Assembly: GCA_001770935.1 (NCBI GenBank)
Contig: MESI01000009.1
Span: forward strand, 47,413 to 111,412
Direction: 5' to 3'
Source: Burkholderiales bacterium RIFCSPLOWO2_12_FULL_61_40
GTDB taxonomy: Bacteria; Pseudomonadota; Gammaproteobacteria; Burkholderiales; Burkholderiaceae_C
DNA: 64,000 nucleotides
Shown: in pieces, positions 8,074-18,036 of the stretch
Position numbering within the stretch: position 1 is the stretch's first letter
Layout: each line of letters starts with the position of its first letter
Notes under the pieces: generated by a model
Database searches by the model: none
Told to the model about the DNA's origin: nothing
What the model saw: the letters and a program-made list of their open reading frames with translations, nothing else
Program-made: the position numbers and the translations under genes

Positions 8074-9030
8074 ATGATGAATGTCACCCTTGAAAACTTC
8101 GACGCCGAAGTCATTGCCGCTTCGCACCAGGTCCCCGTGTTGGTCGACTTCTGGGCCCCTTGGTGTGGTCCCTGCAAGGTCATCGGCCCGCTACTGGAAA
8201 AAGCAGAACTCGAATACGACGGGCGCTTCAAGCTGGTCAAGATCGACTCCGACCAGGAACAGCAACTGGCCCAGGCCTTTGGCATCCGCAGCATCCCCAC
8301 CTGCGTGCTGTTGGTGAACGGCAAACCGGTGGATGGTTTTCAGGGCGCCCTGCCCGAGAGCCAGATCAAAACCTTTCTGGACAAGCACCTACCCTCCCCG
8401 GACGAACTCGAAGCCTTGTCCGAGGCCGAGGACGCCCAGGCGCTGATTGCCGCCGGGGACCCCCAGGCCGCCCTGCACAAGCTGCACGAAGCCCTGTCCA
8501 TCAACCCCGGCAACGACGATGCCCGTTACGACTACGTCAGGCTGCTGATCGAGAACGACATGCTGGAAGACGCCGAGGCCGCGCTGGCCCCGGCGCTGGC
8601 CGAGATTCCCCGCCAACTGCGTTTTGAAGCCCTCAAACAGTTCCTGGATGCGATTACTTTTGTCACTACCGACGCACGCGGCGCCTGGGCTCCCGAGCAA
8701 TTTGATGCCCTGATTGCGGCCAACAAGCGCGACTTCGACACGCGCCTGGCCAAGGCCCGCGTGCTGATGGTGACGGGCGACTGGACCGGCGCCATGGACG
8801 AATTGCTGGAAATCATCATGCGCGACAAAACCTGGAATGAGGCGATTCCGCGCAAGACCTATGTGGCGATTCTGGAACTGCTGACACCGCCCAAACCCAA
8901 AACCGGCCCGGTGGACCCCAGCAAAACCGCAGGTGGCATCGAAATTTCTGGCAAGGTGGTGGCCGACCAAAGCCCGCAGGCGCAACTGGTGGCCAGCTAC
9001 CGGCGCAAACTCAGCATGACGCTGAACTAA
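8074..9030 (+). CDS. cnoX: Thioredoxin-TPR co-chaperone, CnoX/YbbN family
   Basis: The 318-residue protein has an N-terminal thioredoxin domain (about 1-110) with the intact redox site WCGPC (C31, C34) and the cis-Pro loop [13 protein letters not shown] helical TPR-like region follows from about 120 to 275, then a tail of about 40 residues. This layout is that of CnoX (YbbN), which holds unfolded clients under oxidative stress and hands them to GroEL and DnaK. The E. coli protein lacks the first cysteine of the pair; this one keeps both, so reductase activity is plausible. It starts 7 bases after an A-rich tract (ATG ATG; the second at 8077 is also possible). Confidence 0.88.
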   Translation: MMNVTLENFDAEVIAASHQVPVLVDFWAPWCGPCKVIGPLLEKAELEYDGRFKLVKIDSDQEQQLAQAFGIRSIPTCVLLVNGKPVDGFQGALPESQIKTFLDKHLPSPDELEALSEAEDAQALIAAGDPQAALHKLHEALSINPGNDDARYDYVRLLIENDMLEDAEAALAPALAEIPRQLRFEALKQFLDAITFVTTDARGAWAPEQFDALIAANKRDFDTRLAKARVLMVTGDWTGAMDELLEIIMRDKTWNEAIPRKTYVAILELLTPPKPKTGPVDPSKTAGGIEISGKVVADQSPQAQLVASYRRKLSMTLN

Positions 9031-9046
9031 TTCCGCTGAACTCCAC

Positions 9047-9937
9047 CTACTCCACCGACTGGTCGATCTTGTGCACAAAGGCCAGCGCCACCCTTGGCGT
9101 GGCGTTCAGCAACTTGGCAATATCGTCCATATCGTCCGGCAGCGCCGCATTGTCCCAGCCCAGCATGGTGTGCCGGGCCAGGCGCACGGCCAGCAAGACA
9201 TTGCGCACGCTGGGGTGGTCGGGGTGTTTGCCGTCACTGATGCGCACCAACAAGGCCGGCAAACGCCAGAGTTTCATCAGCGCCTGGCGCAAATCCCCAA
9301 GATCAATGTTGTACACAAAGCGCTGCAGGCTGGCTGTGCGCAAGCTGGGGTTGGCCTGCTGCATCTCGCGGATGCCCAGTTCCAGTGCGGGCGCATGGCA
9401 CCACATCAGCATTTCCGCAAAGTCGTGTAAAAACGCAGCCTGGTGAATGACTGCCGCATCGGTATCCCCCCGGTGCACCGCAAAGCCCAGCGCAAAACGC
9501 CCCGCCCGCCGGGCGCGCTGGAGCAGCTCCGTCAACCCCTGCCGTGCTTGGGGTTGGTTGTGTAGACGGTCTTCCAGCGTGGGCTGCAAACCAAAATTCC
9601 GAAAGAAGGGCGACACCCCCATCATCACCAGGGAACTGGTGACAGTTTCCGTTTCCGTGATGTCTCCGGGCCGCCGTTTGGCCGCCACATGGGCCATGAG
9701 CTTGAGGGTCATGAAGGGATCGGCCTCTATCACGGCGGCCAGCATCCCCGCGTCCACATCGTCCTCGGTAGCCCGCATGTCCTCCAAGGCCTGCGAGGTG
9801 GCGGCCAGCACCGGAATCTCGGCGTCACGGAAATAACGCGTCCAAGCCCCCAGGTCACCCAAAGGCGCGGTCAGGCACGGCCCCGGTGCGGGTTGGGGTG
9901 CAGTGGCGGCGTTGGGAATGGGGGCGGCATCAGCCAT
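9047..9937 (-). CDS. HDOD domain protein
   Basis: The 296 residues contain an HDOD domain from about residue 35 to 240 (IPVLAATSQALEDM at its start, then QAAFLHDFAEMLMWC in the HD-like helix). HDOD proteins are regulatory relatives of HD phosphohydrolases, often tied to signalling and DNA-damage or motility control, usually without proven catalysis. The N-terminal 25 residues are Pro/Ala-rich. It converges on cnoX with 16 bases between the stops, and lies downstream of purC on the same strand with about 65 bases between them. Function here is unknown. Confidence 0.82.
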   Translation of the reverse strand: MADAAPIPNAATAPQPAPGPCLTAPLGDLGAWTRYFRDAEIPVLAATSQALEDMRATEDDVDAGMLAAVIEADPFMTLKLMAHVAAKRRPGDITETETVTSSLVMMGVSPFFRNFGLQPTLEDRLHNQPQARQGLTELLQRARRAGRFALGFAVHRGDTDAAVIHQAAFLHDFAEMLMWCHAPALELGIREMQQANPSLRTASLQRFVYNIDLGDLRQALMKLWRLPALLVRISDGKHPDHPSVRNVLLAVRLARHTMLGWDNAALPDDMDDIAKLLNATPRVALAFVHKIDQSVE

Positions 9938-10004
9938 GGCGGTCCATTTGTTGCATAGCCGGAAGTATCGGCGCGCCCGAAAGAGCGGTCAAGGCCCGCC
10001 CGTC

Positions 10005-10913
10005 CTAGGCGGTCAAGCGCTCCAGGGCTTCCCGGTATTTGGCCGCGGTTTTTTCAATCACCTCGTTGGGCACGCGGGGGGCGGGCGGCGTTTTGTTCCA
10101 GGGCTTGCCGTCCACCTGGGCCTGCTCCAGCCAGTCGCGCACAAACTGCTTGTCGTAGCTGGGCGGGTTGGTGCCTTCCTGGTAGCTCTCCTGGGGCCAA
10201 AAGCGCGAGGAATCGGGTGTCAGCACTTCGTCCATCAGGGTCAGGGTGCCGTCGGCGTCCAGGCCGAATTCAAACTTGGTGTCGGCAATGATGATGCCCT
10301 TGGTCAACGCAAACTCGGCCGCCGCCTTGTAGATGGCGATGGAGATGTCGCGGATACGCGTGGCCAGGTCCAGCCCGATCATTTCCGCCGTTTGCTCGAA
10401 CGTGATGTTTTCATCATGGTCCCCCACCGCCGCCTTGGCCGCCGGGGTGTAGATGGGTTCAGGCAGTTTGGAGGCGTTTTTCAGACCGGCGGGCAACTTC
10501 ACGCCGCAGACCGCGCTGTTGTCCTGGTATTCCTTCCACCCGCTGCCGGCCAGGTAGCCGCGCACCACGGCTTCGATAGGCACCGGTTTCAGGCGCTTGA
10601 CCAGCATGGAGCGGCCCACCACCTGGGGCACCTCGGCGGGCGTCACCGCGCTCTCGGGCGCTTCACCGGTCAGGTGGATAGGGCACAAATTCAGCCCCTT
10701 GGGGCCCAGTTTGTCGAACCAGAACAGCGCCATTTGGGTGAGCAGCACGCCCTTGCCGGGGATGGGCTCGCCCATGATCACGTCAAAGGCGCTGAGGCGG
10801 TCACTGGCCACCATCAGGATACGGTCGTCGCCGACCGCGTAGTTGTCGCGCACCTTGCCGCGGGCGAGCAAAGTCAAGGAGCTGAGGGTGGAGGTGTGCA
10901 GTGCAGAAGTCAT
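10005..10913 (-). CDS. purC: Phosphoribosylaminoimidazole-succinocarboxamide synthase
   Basis: SAICAR synthase of 302 residues from the ATG at 10913 ([12 protein letters not shown]); this is the long form common in proteobacteria such as this. Signatures: [12 protein letters not shown] near the start, [11 protein letters not shown], and the substrate loop [13 protein letters not shown]. It joins CAIR and aspartate in purine synthesis and so acts directly after PurE/PurK, encoded about 2.5 kb further along the strand. It is the last gene of pyk-fba-purC, but a strong terminator lies between fba and purC, so it probably has its own promoter. Confidence 0.96.
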   Translation of the reverse strand: MTSALHTSTLSSLTLLARGKVRDNYAVGDDRILMVASDRLSAFDVIMGEPIPGKGVLLTQMALFWFDKLGPKGLNLCPIHLTGEAPESAVTPAEVPQVVGRSMLVKRLKPVPIEAVVRGYLAGSGWKEYQDNSAVCGVKLPAGLKNASKLPEPIYTPAAKAAVGDHDENITFEQTAEMIGLDLATRIRDISIAIYKAAAEFALTKGIIIADTKFEFGLDADGTLTLMDEVLTPDSSRFWPQESYQEGTNPPSYDKQFVRDWLEQAQVDGKPWNKTPPAPRVPNEVIEKTAAKYREALERLTA

Positions 10914-10933
10914 GGGGGGGGTCCACAAGTAAA

Positions 10934-10972
10934 AAGGCTCTGCCCCCGTATGCAGGAGCAGAGCCTTGGATT
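10934..10972 (-). terminator. Intrinsic terminator of fba
   Basis: A perfect ten-base inverted repeat, AAGGCTCTGC at 10934-10943 and its complement at 10958-10967, with a 14-base loop. Read on the minus strand the stem is followed directly by TTTTT, and it sits 86 bases beyond the fba stop, so it should end the fba transcript ahead of purC. Confidence 0.88.
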
Positions 10973-11053
10973 ATCGCAATTTGCAAACAGGGGCGCCAAA
11001 ACCACCCCAAGCCCCCCGCTGGCGGGCCATGGGGCTGCGCGCGCGGGCCGGGT

Positions 11054-12118
11054 TTACTGCACCACCTGCGCCAAGTCGCCGCGGGCGTACTTGGCCGCCA
11101 TGATTTGCAGGTTGTCGCCCTTGATCTTGCCACCCTGGCCTTCGCAGCCGAATTCCATGTAACGCTGCTTGCAGATCGCCTTGGCGGCTTCCCGCGCGGG
11201 CTTGAGCCATTCGCGGGCGTCGAACTTGTCGGGGTTTTCGGCCAGGAATTTGCGCACCGCGCCGGTCATGGCCAGGCGAATGTCGGTGTCGATATTGATC
11301 TTGCGCACGCCGAATTGGATAGCCTTCTGGATTTCTTCCACCGGCACGCCGTAGGTCTCTTTCATCTTGCCGCCGTACTGGTTGATGAGGGCCAGGAGAT
11401 CCTGCGGCACGCTGCTGGAGCCGTGCATCACCAAATGGGTGTTGGGGATGCGGGCGTTGATTTCCTTCACACGGCTGATGGCCAGGATGTCGCCTGTGGG
11501 CTTGCGGGTGAACTTGTAGGCGCCGTGGCTGGTGCCAATGGCAATGGCCAGCGCATCCAACTGGGTGGCCTTGACGAACTGGGCTGCCTCTTCGGGGTCG
11601 GTCAGCATCTGGCTGTGGTCCAGCTTGCCTACGGCACCAATGCCGTCTTCCTCACCGGCTTCGCCGGTTTCCAAAGAGCCCAGGCAACCGAGTTCGCCTT
11701 CGACTGTCACGCCGACCTTGTGCGCCATTTCAACCACTTTGCGGGTGACTTCCACGTTGTAGTCAAAAGAAGCGGGGGTCTTACCGTCTTCACGCAAGGA
11801 GCCATCCATCATCACCGAGCCAAAACCCAGGTCGATGGCACCCTGGCAAATCAGCGGGCTTTGGCCGTGGTCCTGGTGCATGACCAGTGGAATGTGGGGG
11901 TAGGCTTCGCAGGCGGCCTGGATCAGGTGCTTGATGAAGGCCTCACCTGCGTACTTGCGGGCGCCGGCGCTGGCTTGCAGAATGACGGGTGCACCGACCT
12001 CATCGGCCGCCTGCATCACGGCCTGGACCTGCTCCAGGTTGTTGACGTTGAAAGCTGGAATGCCATAGCCGTTGACGGCTGCATGGTCCAGTAGTTCGCG
12101 CATGGAAACGAGTGCCAT
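11054..12118 (-). CDS. fba: Fructose-bisphosphate aldolase, class II
   Basis: Zinc-dependent aldolase of glycolysis and gluconeogenesis, 354 residues from the ATG at 12118 ([12 protein letters not shown]), which is preceded by GGAG at suitable spacing. Zinc-ligand motif MHQDHG gives H81 and H84 with the catalytic Asp D83; GTSHGAYKF and MHGSSSVP carry further metal and phosphate ligands. This is the class IIB form seen in betaproteobacteria. It follows pyk and precedes purC. Two 8-base direct repeats lie in its leader at 12138-12156. Confidence 0.97.
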   Translation of the reverse strand: MALVSMRELLDHAAVNGYGIPAFNVNNLEQVQAVMQAADEVGAPVILQASAGARKYAGEAFIKHLIQAACEAYPHIPLVMHQDHGQSPLICQGAIDLGFGSVMMDGSLREDGKTPASFDYNVEVTRKVVEMAHKVGVTVEGELGCLGSLETGEAGEEDGIGAVGKLDHSQMLTDPEEAAQFVKATQLDALAIAIGTSHGAYKFTRKPTGDILAISRVKEINARIPNTHLVMHGSSSVPQDLLALINQYGGKMKETYGVPVEEIQKAIQFGVRKINIDTDIRLAMTGAVRKFLAENPDKFDAREWLKPAREAAKAICKQRYMEFGCEGQGGKIKGDNLQIMAAKYARGDLAQVVQ

Positions 12119-12137
12119 AGTGAGATCTCCGCAGAAG

Positions 12138-12156
12138 TTGGTAACCGCTTGGTAAC
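12138..12156 (+). promoter_or_regulatory. Direct repeat in the fba leader, possible operator
   Basis: TTGGTAAC occurs twice, at 12138-12145 and 12149-12156, an 11-base period that places both on the same face of the helix. It lies 20-38 bases upstream of the fba ATG; TAAAAT on the minus strand (12172-12177) could be the -10 box just upstream. Regulator unknown. Confidence 0.35.
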
Positions 12157-12239
12157 TTGTACCGATGCGCGATTTTAACTGCCGCAGAAAATCCCGTCCC
12201 TTGCGCAAGCGCACAGAGGCCCAAAGGCCCCCATGCCCA

Positions 12240-13673
12240 TCAGCTCACCTGGCAGATTTTGAGCATATTGGTACCACCGGGCGCCCCCATGGGCTCGCCG
12301 CAGGTAATGGCATAAATATCGCCACTTTGCACAATGCCACGGGTTTTCAGGTGTTTTTCGGCGTCGGCTAAGGCGGTATCGCGGTCGGCACTGGTGTCCA
12401 TCAGCAAAGGGCGCACATTGCGGTACAGCGTCATTTTGCGCTGTGACGCCACTTTGGGGGTGAGTGCGTAAATGGGCACCTGGATCAAATGGCGGCTCAT
12501 CCACAGGGCGGTGGAGCCGCTGTCGGTCATGGCCACAATGGCCTTGGCGCCCAGGTGGTAGGCAGTGAAAAGCGCGCCCATGGCGATGGACTGGTCGATG
12601 CGGTGGAAGGTTTTGCCGGTGAAATCGGCGTCCAGCTTGACGTGCTCGCCGCTTTCGGCGGCCAGGCAGATCTTGGCCATCTCCACCACAGTTTCCAGGG
12701 GGTATTTGCCGGCCGCAGTTTCCGCTGACAGCATGACCGCGTCGGTGCCGTCCAGCACGGCGTTGGCCACGTCGCTGACCTCGGCGCGGGTGGGCACCGG
12801 GTTGGTGATCATGGACTCCATCATCTGTGTCGCGGTGATCACCACCTTGTCATGCTCGCGTGACAGTTTGATCATGCGTTTTTGCAAGGCGGGAACTGCC
12901 GCGTTGCCGACCTCCACCGCCAAGTCGCCACGGGCGACCATGATGCCGTCGCTGGCGAGCAGGATTTCCAGCAATTTGGGGATCGCCTCGGCACGTTCGA
13001 TCTTGGCGATCAGCGCGGGTTTGTGGTTGTATTCGGCGGCAGCCACATTGCACAGCTGGCGGGCCATTTCCATGTCGGTGGCATTTTTGGGAAAGCTCAC
13101 CGCAACATAGTCGGCCTGGAAGCTCATCGCCGTGCGGATGTCCTCCATGTCCTTACCGGTCAGCGCCGGTGCGGTCAGGCCGCCCCCTTGCTTGTTGATG
13201 CCCTTGTTGTTGGACAGCTCGCCACCCAGCTTGACGGTGGTAAAAACCTGCTCACCCCGGACGGCGTCCACCGTGATCACGATCAAACCGTCGTTGAGCA
13301 AGAGCACATCACCGGCCTTCACCTCACGCGGCAGGGCCTTGTAATCCAGCCCCACGGCATCGATGTCACCGAGTTCAACACGGGCCGCGTCCAGCACAAA
13401 CTTCTGACCCGATTCGAGAAATACCTTGCCTTCGGCAAATTTGCCGACCCGAATCTTGGGGCCTTGCAAGTCAGCCATGATGGCCACTTCGCGCCCCGCC
13501 CGCTGGGCGGCGGCGCGCACCATCATGGCGCGGTCGATATGGTCTTGCGCCTTGCCATGGCTGAAGTTCAGCCGCACCACATTGACGCCTGCGCGAATCA
13601 TCTCCTCCAGCAATGCGGGATCACTGGAAGCGGGGCCAAGGGTGGCGACGATTTTGGTAGCGCGGCGGGGCAT
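12240..13673 (-). CDS. pyk: Pyruvate kinase
   Basis: Converts phosphoenolpyruvate and ADP to pyruvate and ATP. The 477 residues open with [18 protein letters not shown]; the catalytic Lys motif is seen as ALIAKIER, followed by [10 protein letters not shown] and [10 protein letters not shown], and an allosteric C-terminal domain is present ([11 protein letters not shown]). A strong AAGGAG ribosome-binding site lies seven bases before the ATG. It begins only about 45 bases after the stop of the REC-PAS-GGDEF-EAL gene. In related genomes pgk sits close upstream of pyk; here pgk lies 21 kb away across the signalling block. Confidence 0.97.
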   Translation of the reverse strand: MPRRATKIVATLGPASSDPALLEEMIRAGVNVVRLNFSHGKAQDHIDRAMMVRAAAQRAGREVAIMADLQGPKIRVGKFAEGKVFLESGQKFVLDAARVELGDIDAVGLDYKALPREVKAGDVLLLNDGLIVITVDAVRGEQVFTTVKLGGELSNNKGINKQGGGLTAPALTGKDMEDIRTAMSFQADYVAVSFPKNATDMEMARQLCNVAAAEYNHKPALIAKIERAEAIPKLLEILLASDGIMVARGDLAVEVGNAAVPALQKRMIKLSREHDKVVITATQMMESMITNPVPTRAEVSDVANAVLDGTDAVMLSAETAAGKYPLETVVEMAKICLAAESGEHVKLDADFTGKTFHRIDQSIAMGALFTAYHLGAKAIVAMTDSGSTALWMSRHLIQVPIYALTPKVASQRKMTLYRNVRPLLMDTSADRDTALADAEKHLKTRGIVQSGDIYAITCGEPMGAPGGTNMLKICQVS

Positions 13674-13718
13674 GGGTAATCTCCTTGTAATTAAGTTCCC
13701 ATTCTCACACGGAACTGG

Positions 13719-15875
13719 TTACATAAGAGCATCAGCTTGTGCCCACTGGCGTCCATTGCGCACCAGGGATGCTTCAAATTCTCCCAGTGGAAGCGGCCGA
13801 CTGAACAAAAACCCTTGAACGAAATCGCACTTGTATTGCGCGCTCAGGATGTGCCATTGCGCCTCGGTCTCCACGCCTTCGGCAACCACCTTGAGTTTCA
13901 GGTTGTGCGCCAAACCGATGGTGGCGGCACAAATGGCCACTGCCGTTTCACTGGTTTCAATGCCTTTGACAAAAGAGCGGTCAATTTTCAGTTGGTCCAA
14001 GGGCAATCGACTCAAGTACGCCAGGGACGAATAGCCGGTGCCGTAGTCGTCCAGCGAAAACCCGACACCGATGTCTTTCAAGGCCCCCATCTTGGCGATC
14101 ACGTCCTCCACATCGGAAACCAGCAGACTCTCGGTGAGCTCCAGTTTGAGCAAATGCGGCTTGGCACCCGTTTGCTGCAACACATCCAGCACCTGTTGCA
14201 CAAAGTCCGGCTGATGGAACTGGCGGGCACTGACATTCACGGCCACTTGCAGGTCGCGGGTGCGCGCGTCATTCGCCCAGGCGTGGAGCTGGCGGCATGC
14301 GGTTTCCATCACCCAATGGCCCATGGGCAAAATCAGTCCGGTGTCTTCCGCCAGCGGAATAAAGTCATTGGGCGGAACCAGTCCGCGCTGCGGATGCTGC
14401 CAGCGCACCAGCGCCTCCGCACCCACCACACGGCGCGACGCATCGACTTGCGGCTGGTAATACAGCCGCAATTGTTTGGCGTGGATCGCTTCGCGCAGTT
14501 CCGCTTCCAAGGTGCTGCGCAGGTCCAGGGCCGCCTGCATGGCGGGGTCAAAAAAACGCATGCCATTGCGACCGGCATTCTTGGCCTGGTACAGCGCCAG
14601 ATCGGCATGTTTGAACAGGTCTTCCACAGAATCATGGCCTTGAAACAAACCCACCCCGATGCTGAACTTGCAGTGGTATTCATACCCATGGAGGAGGACA
14701 GGGCGGTTCGCCACGTCGCGCAGCGTTTCTCCAAGCTGTTTGGCCCGCGCTGCGGCCTCTTCAATATCCGCCGCCATGCCTTCCGCCAGGACGACGAATT
14801 CGTCGCCCCCCTGGCGTGCCACCGTATCACCTTCGCGCACCACCGCGCTCAGACGCCTTGCCACCTCCACCAGCAGCAGGTCACCCACGTCATGGCCCCG
14901 CGTGTCATTGAGCGCCTTGAAGTTATCCAGATCAATCAGAAAGATCACACCATAGAGACAGCTGCGTCCCGCAGCGGCCACCGCTTGGCCCAAGCGGTCG
15001 TGCAGCAAACGCCGGTTGGGCAAGCGTGTGAGCGGATCGTAGTAAGCCAAGCGGTGAATCTCGGCCTCCGCTTCCTTGTCTTCGGTGATGTCGGTAAAGC
15101 TGGCAACGTAGTTGCTGATGTTGCCGTCGCTCGCGAAAATGCCTGTAATGGTCAGCATTTCTGCATAGATCAGGCCGCTTTTTCGCCGGTTCCAGATCTC
15201 CCCCTGCCAGTAGCCCTTTTCCCGGACCAACTCCCACATGCGCTGGTAAAACGAAGGGGGCTGCCGACCCGATTTCAACATCGCGGGGGTCTGGCCCACG
15301 GCTTCTTCCGCGCTGTACCCGGTCAAGCGGGTGAAGGCCGGATTTACCCGCAATATGACCCCCGAGGCGTTGGTGATCATCATCCCGTTCTGGGATGCAA
15401 ACGCCACTGCGGAGATGCGCAATTCGTCCTCCACTTGCTTGCGTTCCGCCAGCAGCACCTCCAGCATGTCGCGTTGCGCCTCAATTTTCGTGCGCAAGGC
15501 CTCACGCTCCAGCAGATTGCGGATGCGCTGGCGGGCAATTTCCACATTGATCGGCTTGGTGATGTAATCGGCGCCCCCCAGGGTCAGGCCCTGAATTTCC
15601 GATTCAGCCTCACTCATCACGGTGACAAAAACCACGGGGGTATTTTTCAATGCCAGCTCGGCTTTGAGACGCCGACAGGTCTCAAAGCCATCCATGCCTG
15701 GCATCATCACATCCACCAGAATCAGGTCCGGCGGTGACGCCATGGCCAATTTCAGCCCCATGGCGCCAGACGTTGCAATCTGCAAGTCAAAGTCCGCCGC
15801 CAATACCGCCCCCAGCGTCAAGAGATTTTCCGGCGTATCGTCAATCGCCAGAATTTTGGGCCTTGGGTAGCTCAT
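13719..15875 (-). CDS. Response regulator with PAS, GGDEF and EAL domains
   Basis: The 718 residues contain a receiver (phosphoacceptor D55 in LVDVMMPGMDGFE), a short coiled linker, a PAS domain (about 150-275), a GGDEF domain and an EAL domain. The cyclase motif is intact (RQGGDEFVV) and is preceded at the right distance by the inhibitory-site RxxD (REGD). The EAL domain shows AEALVRW, NVSARQF, ELTES, DDYGTGYSS, KIDRSF and AEGVET, so both c-di-GMP synthesis and breakdown look possible. Its ATG overlaps the stop of the upstream hybrid kinase as ATGA, which makes the kinase its likely phosphodonor. Confidence 0.92.
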   Translation of the reverse strand: MSYPRPKILAIDDTPENLLTLGAVLAADFDLQIATSGAMGLKLAMASPPDLILVDVMMPGMDGFETCRRLKAELALKNTPVVFVTVMSEAESEIQGLTLGGADYITKPINVEIARQRIRNLLEREALRTKIEAQRDMLEVLLAERKQVEDELRISAVAFASQNGMMITNASGVILRVNPAFTRLTGYSAEEAVGQTPAMLKSGRQPPSFYQRMWELVREKGYWQGEIWNRRKSGLIYAEMLTITGIFASDGNISNYVASFTDITEDKEAEAEIHRLAYYDPLTRLPNRRLLHDRLGQAVAAAGRSCLYGVIFLIDLDNFKALNDTRGHDVGDLLLVEVARRLSAVVREGDTVARQGGDEFVVLAEGMAADIEEAAARAKQLGETLRDVANRPVLLHGYEYHCKFSIGVGLFQGHDSVEDLFKHADLALYQAKNAGRNGMRFFDPAMQAALDLRSTLEAELREAIHAKQLRLYYQPQVDASRRVVGAEALVRWQHPQRGLVPPNDFIPLAEDTGLILPMGHWVMETACRQLHAWANDARTRDLQVAVNVSARQFHQPDFVQQVLDVLQQTGAKPHLLKLELTESLLVSDVEDVIAKMGALKDIGVGFSLDDYGTGYSSLAYLSRLPLDQLKIDRSFVKGIETSETAVAICAATIGLAHNLKLKVVAEGVETEAQWHILSAQYKCDFVQGFLFSRPLPLGEFEASLVRNGRQWAQADALM

Positions 15876-17899
15876 ATCAGACTTTTCTCACGTTGTGTCT
15901 CCGCCATGCTGCGCAACTGCTCCAGTGTCACATCAAAACGAAAGGCCCGCAGGGACCTTCCGGCTTCCTCTACCTCCGCTGCGATATCCGTACCTTCCAC
16001 CAGCATCTGCAAATCACTGAAACGGGTCACCGCATCGTACTTGTTCTGGACCAGCAAGGGAATGAGTTCATCGACCAGCGCAATAAACCGGGGGCCATTG
16101 ACCTGCGGGGCCAGCACATCAGATACAGCTGCGGGATCTGGCACCGGACTGAGCCAACGCCCCAGGGCCGACACCAGGGCATCGAGCGCCACCGGTTTGT
16201 GCAAAAAATCGTCCATGCCAGCGGCCCTGCAGGCCTCACGGTCTTTTTCCGCCGAATCGGCCGTCAGGGCGATGATCGGCAAAGGCGGTCGATTCCCATC
16301 ACGTTCCCACTGGCGTATGCGTTGGGTGGCTGCGTACCCGTCCAGGACCGGCATATGAATATCCATCAAAATGGCGCCCGGGGCCTCCCCCTGTGCAATG
16401 GCATCCACTGCCGCTTGCCCGTCATGGGCCATGGAAACCTTCAAACCCAGTTTGGCCAACATGGCACCGATAACCTGGCGATTGATGGCATGGTCCTCAA
16501 CCACCAGAATGTGGCCCCGAAACTGCACCAACCCAGGCGAAGCAAGGGGGACAACATCCATCGAACGCGCCTCGTCACGGCTGTTCTCGCCTGCAGGGAC
16601 GATGGGGGTACGGATACGGAACCAAAACCGGGCACCTCCACCGGGTTCATTGCGCACCCCCACGCCTCCGCCCATCCGTTGGGCCAAATTCCGCACAATG
16701 GAGAGCCCCAGACCGGTACCACCAAACTCCCGCGTGGTCGGTGCATGGTCGGCCTGTGAGAACGGCTGAAACAAGCAATCCAGCTGGCCCACCGGAACAC
16801 CACATCCCGTGTCACGCACCGAGAACTCCAGCAGGGCCGAATCACCCTCCCGCTCAATTTCGCACCCTTCCATATGCACCCATCCATGCTCCGTGAACTT
16901 GATACCGTTGCCCACCAGTTTGAACAGCATCTGGCGCACCCGGCGCGCATCCGCCTGGTAGCGCACACCCGTTGGACCCGCCCACGTATAGTGCAATTGC
17001 AATGACTTGTCGTTTGCCGATCGGAAAAACAAAGTCCGGGTTTCGCGCATGATCTGCTCCGGCTCAAACACGGTGATCTTGAGCCGGAAATCATGGGTCC
17101 CGTTTCTGGAAAAATCCAGTGCATCGTTGAGCAAAGCCAGCAAAGTCTGACCGGAAGTGAGAATGGTCCGTGCATAGTTTTTTTGGTCCACCTCCTTCAG
17201 GTTCGGCATCAGCAGCATTTGCGCCATGCCCAACACACCATTCATGGGCGTGAGAATTTCATGGCGCATCATGGACAAAAAATCCGCCTTGGCACGGTGG
17301 GCGGACTCAGCGGCCCTGCGAACGTCGATCGGGAAAGTTTCGTCACGGGGCACAGAATCCTGCCCTTGCGGAACACCGTGCCGCCGACCCCGCATCCACT
17401 GCCTGCCCCCTGCGACCAGCAGCAGCGCCATGGCCATGACCGCCACAGTGGAGAAGAGGAAACCACGCGCCAGCCTTTTGGCTTCGGCACGGTCCTCAGC
17501 CAAGTCGACGTACACCGAAAGCTTCGCAAGGGCAAGGTCAGGCAAACGGATGTCGAGGGTCAGCTTTTCGATATCGGGTACAGCAAGCGGCGGCTCTGGG
17601 TGCAGAGGGTACAAAAAACGTCCCGTCGCATCGACCAATTCAATGCGGCGCCACTTCGGCCGGTGCAGGCGCCAGCCGTCGAGTATGGCAATGGCACCAA
17701 CCATTTCCCTTTGTGCCAGAAGGGGTGCGAGTTCAGCGGACACCACGTCCAGCGCCTGCCGCGATTCACGGATGACAATCCGGCTCATGGAATCCAGCAG
17801 CGCGGGCTGGATCCACAGCACAAATGCACCCAGGACAGCCAGCCCCACAGCACAGGTACGCGCGACCGTTCGAACCAGGGCTGAACTGAAATGAACCAT
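15872..17899 (-). CDS. Membrane-bound hybrid sensor histidine kinase
   Basis: 675 residues. Two transmembrane segments (about 12-32 and 148-166) bracket a small periplasmic sensor region; then HisKA, HATPase and one receiver (ILMDIHMPVLDGY). The H-box reads MMRHEILTPMNGVLGM, so the usual HEIRTP arginine is leucine. The N-box (LVGNGIKFTEHG), G1 (DTGCGVP) and G2 (GGTGLGLSIV) are recognisable. No HPt domain is evident at the C-terminus, only about 80 unassigned residues. It is coupled by a 4-base overlap to the REC-PAS-GGDEF-EAL gene and diverges from the REC-GGDEF gene. Confidence 0.9.
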   Translation of the reverse strand: MVHFSSALVRTVARTCAVGLAVLGAFVLWIQPALLDSMSRIVIRESRQALDVVSAELAPLLAQREMVGAIAILDGWRLHRPKWRRIELVDATGRFLYPLHPEPPLAVPDIEKLTLDIRLPDLALAKLSVYVDLAEDRAEAKRLARGFLFSTVAVMAMALLLVAGGRQWMRGRRHGVPQGQDSVPRDETFPIDVRRAAESAHRAKADFLSMMRHEILTPMNGVLGMAQMLLMPNLKEVDQKNYARTILTSGQTLLALLNDALDFSRNGTHDFRLKITVFEPEQIMRETRTLFFRSANDKSLQLHYTWAGPTGVRYQADARRVRQMLFKLVGNGIKFTEHGWVHMEGCEIEREGDSALLEFSVRDTGCGVPVGQLDCLFQPFSQADHAPTTREFGGTGLGLSIVRNLAQRMGGGVGVRNEPGGGARFWFRIRTPIVPAGENSRDEARSMDVVPLASPGLVQFRGHILVVEDHAINRQVIGAMLAKLGLKVSMAHDGQAAVDAIAQGEAPGAILMDIHMPVLDGYAATQRIRQWERDGNRPPLPIIALTADSAEKDREACRAAGMDDFLHKPVALDALVSALGRWLSPVPDPAAVSDVLAPQVNGPRFIALVDELIPLLVQNKYDAVTRFSDLQMLVEGTDIAAEVEEAGRSLRAFRFDVTLEQLRSMAETQREKSLI

Positions 17900-18036
17900 G
17901 CTATGCCTGCCTCCCGGTGGTGGCTGCCAAACAGTGGGGAGCCACTGTGAAAAACGATTCTAAATCCAAGCCCGCGCACCTGTCCTGCCCGGCGGGATAG
18001 CATGGCCAATCCCGTCCTGGCGCGGGGTGTGGTTCA

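Noticed and set aside
10968..11053. A second GC-rich hairpin after fba as another terminator
   Set aside because: AGCCCC/GGGGCT can pair, but no T-run follows and the strong terminator at 10934 already explains the end.
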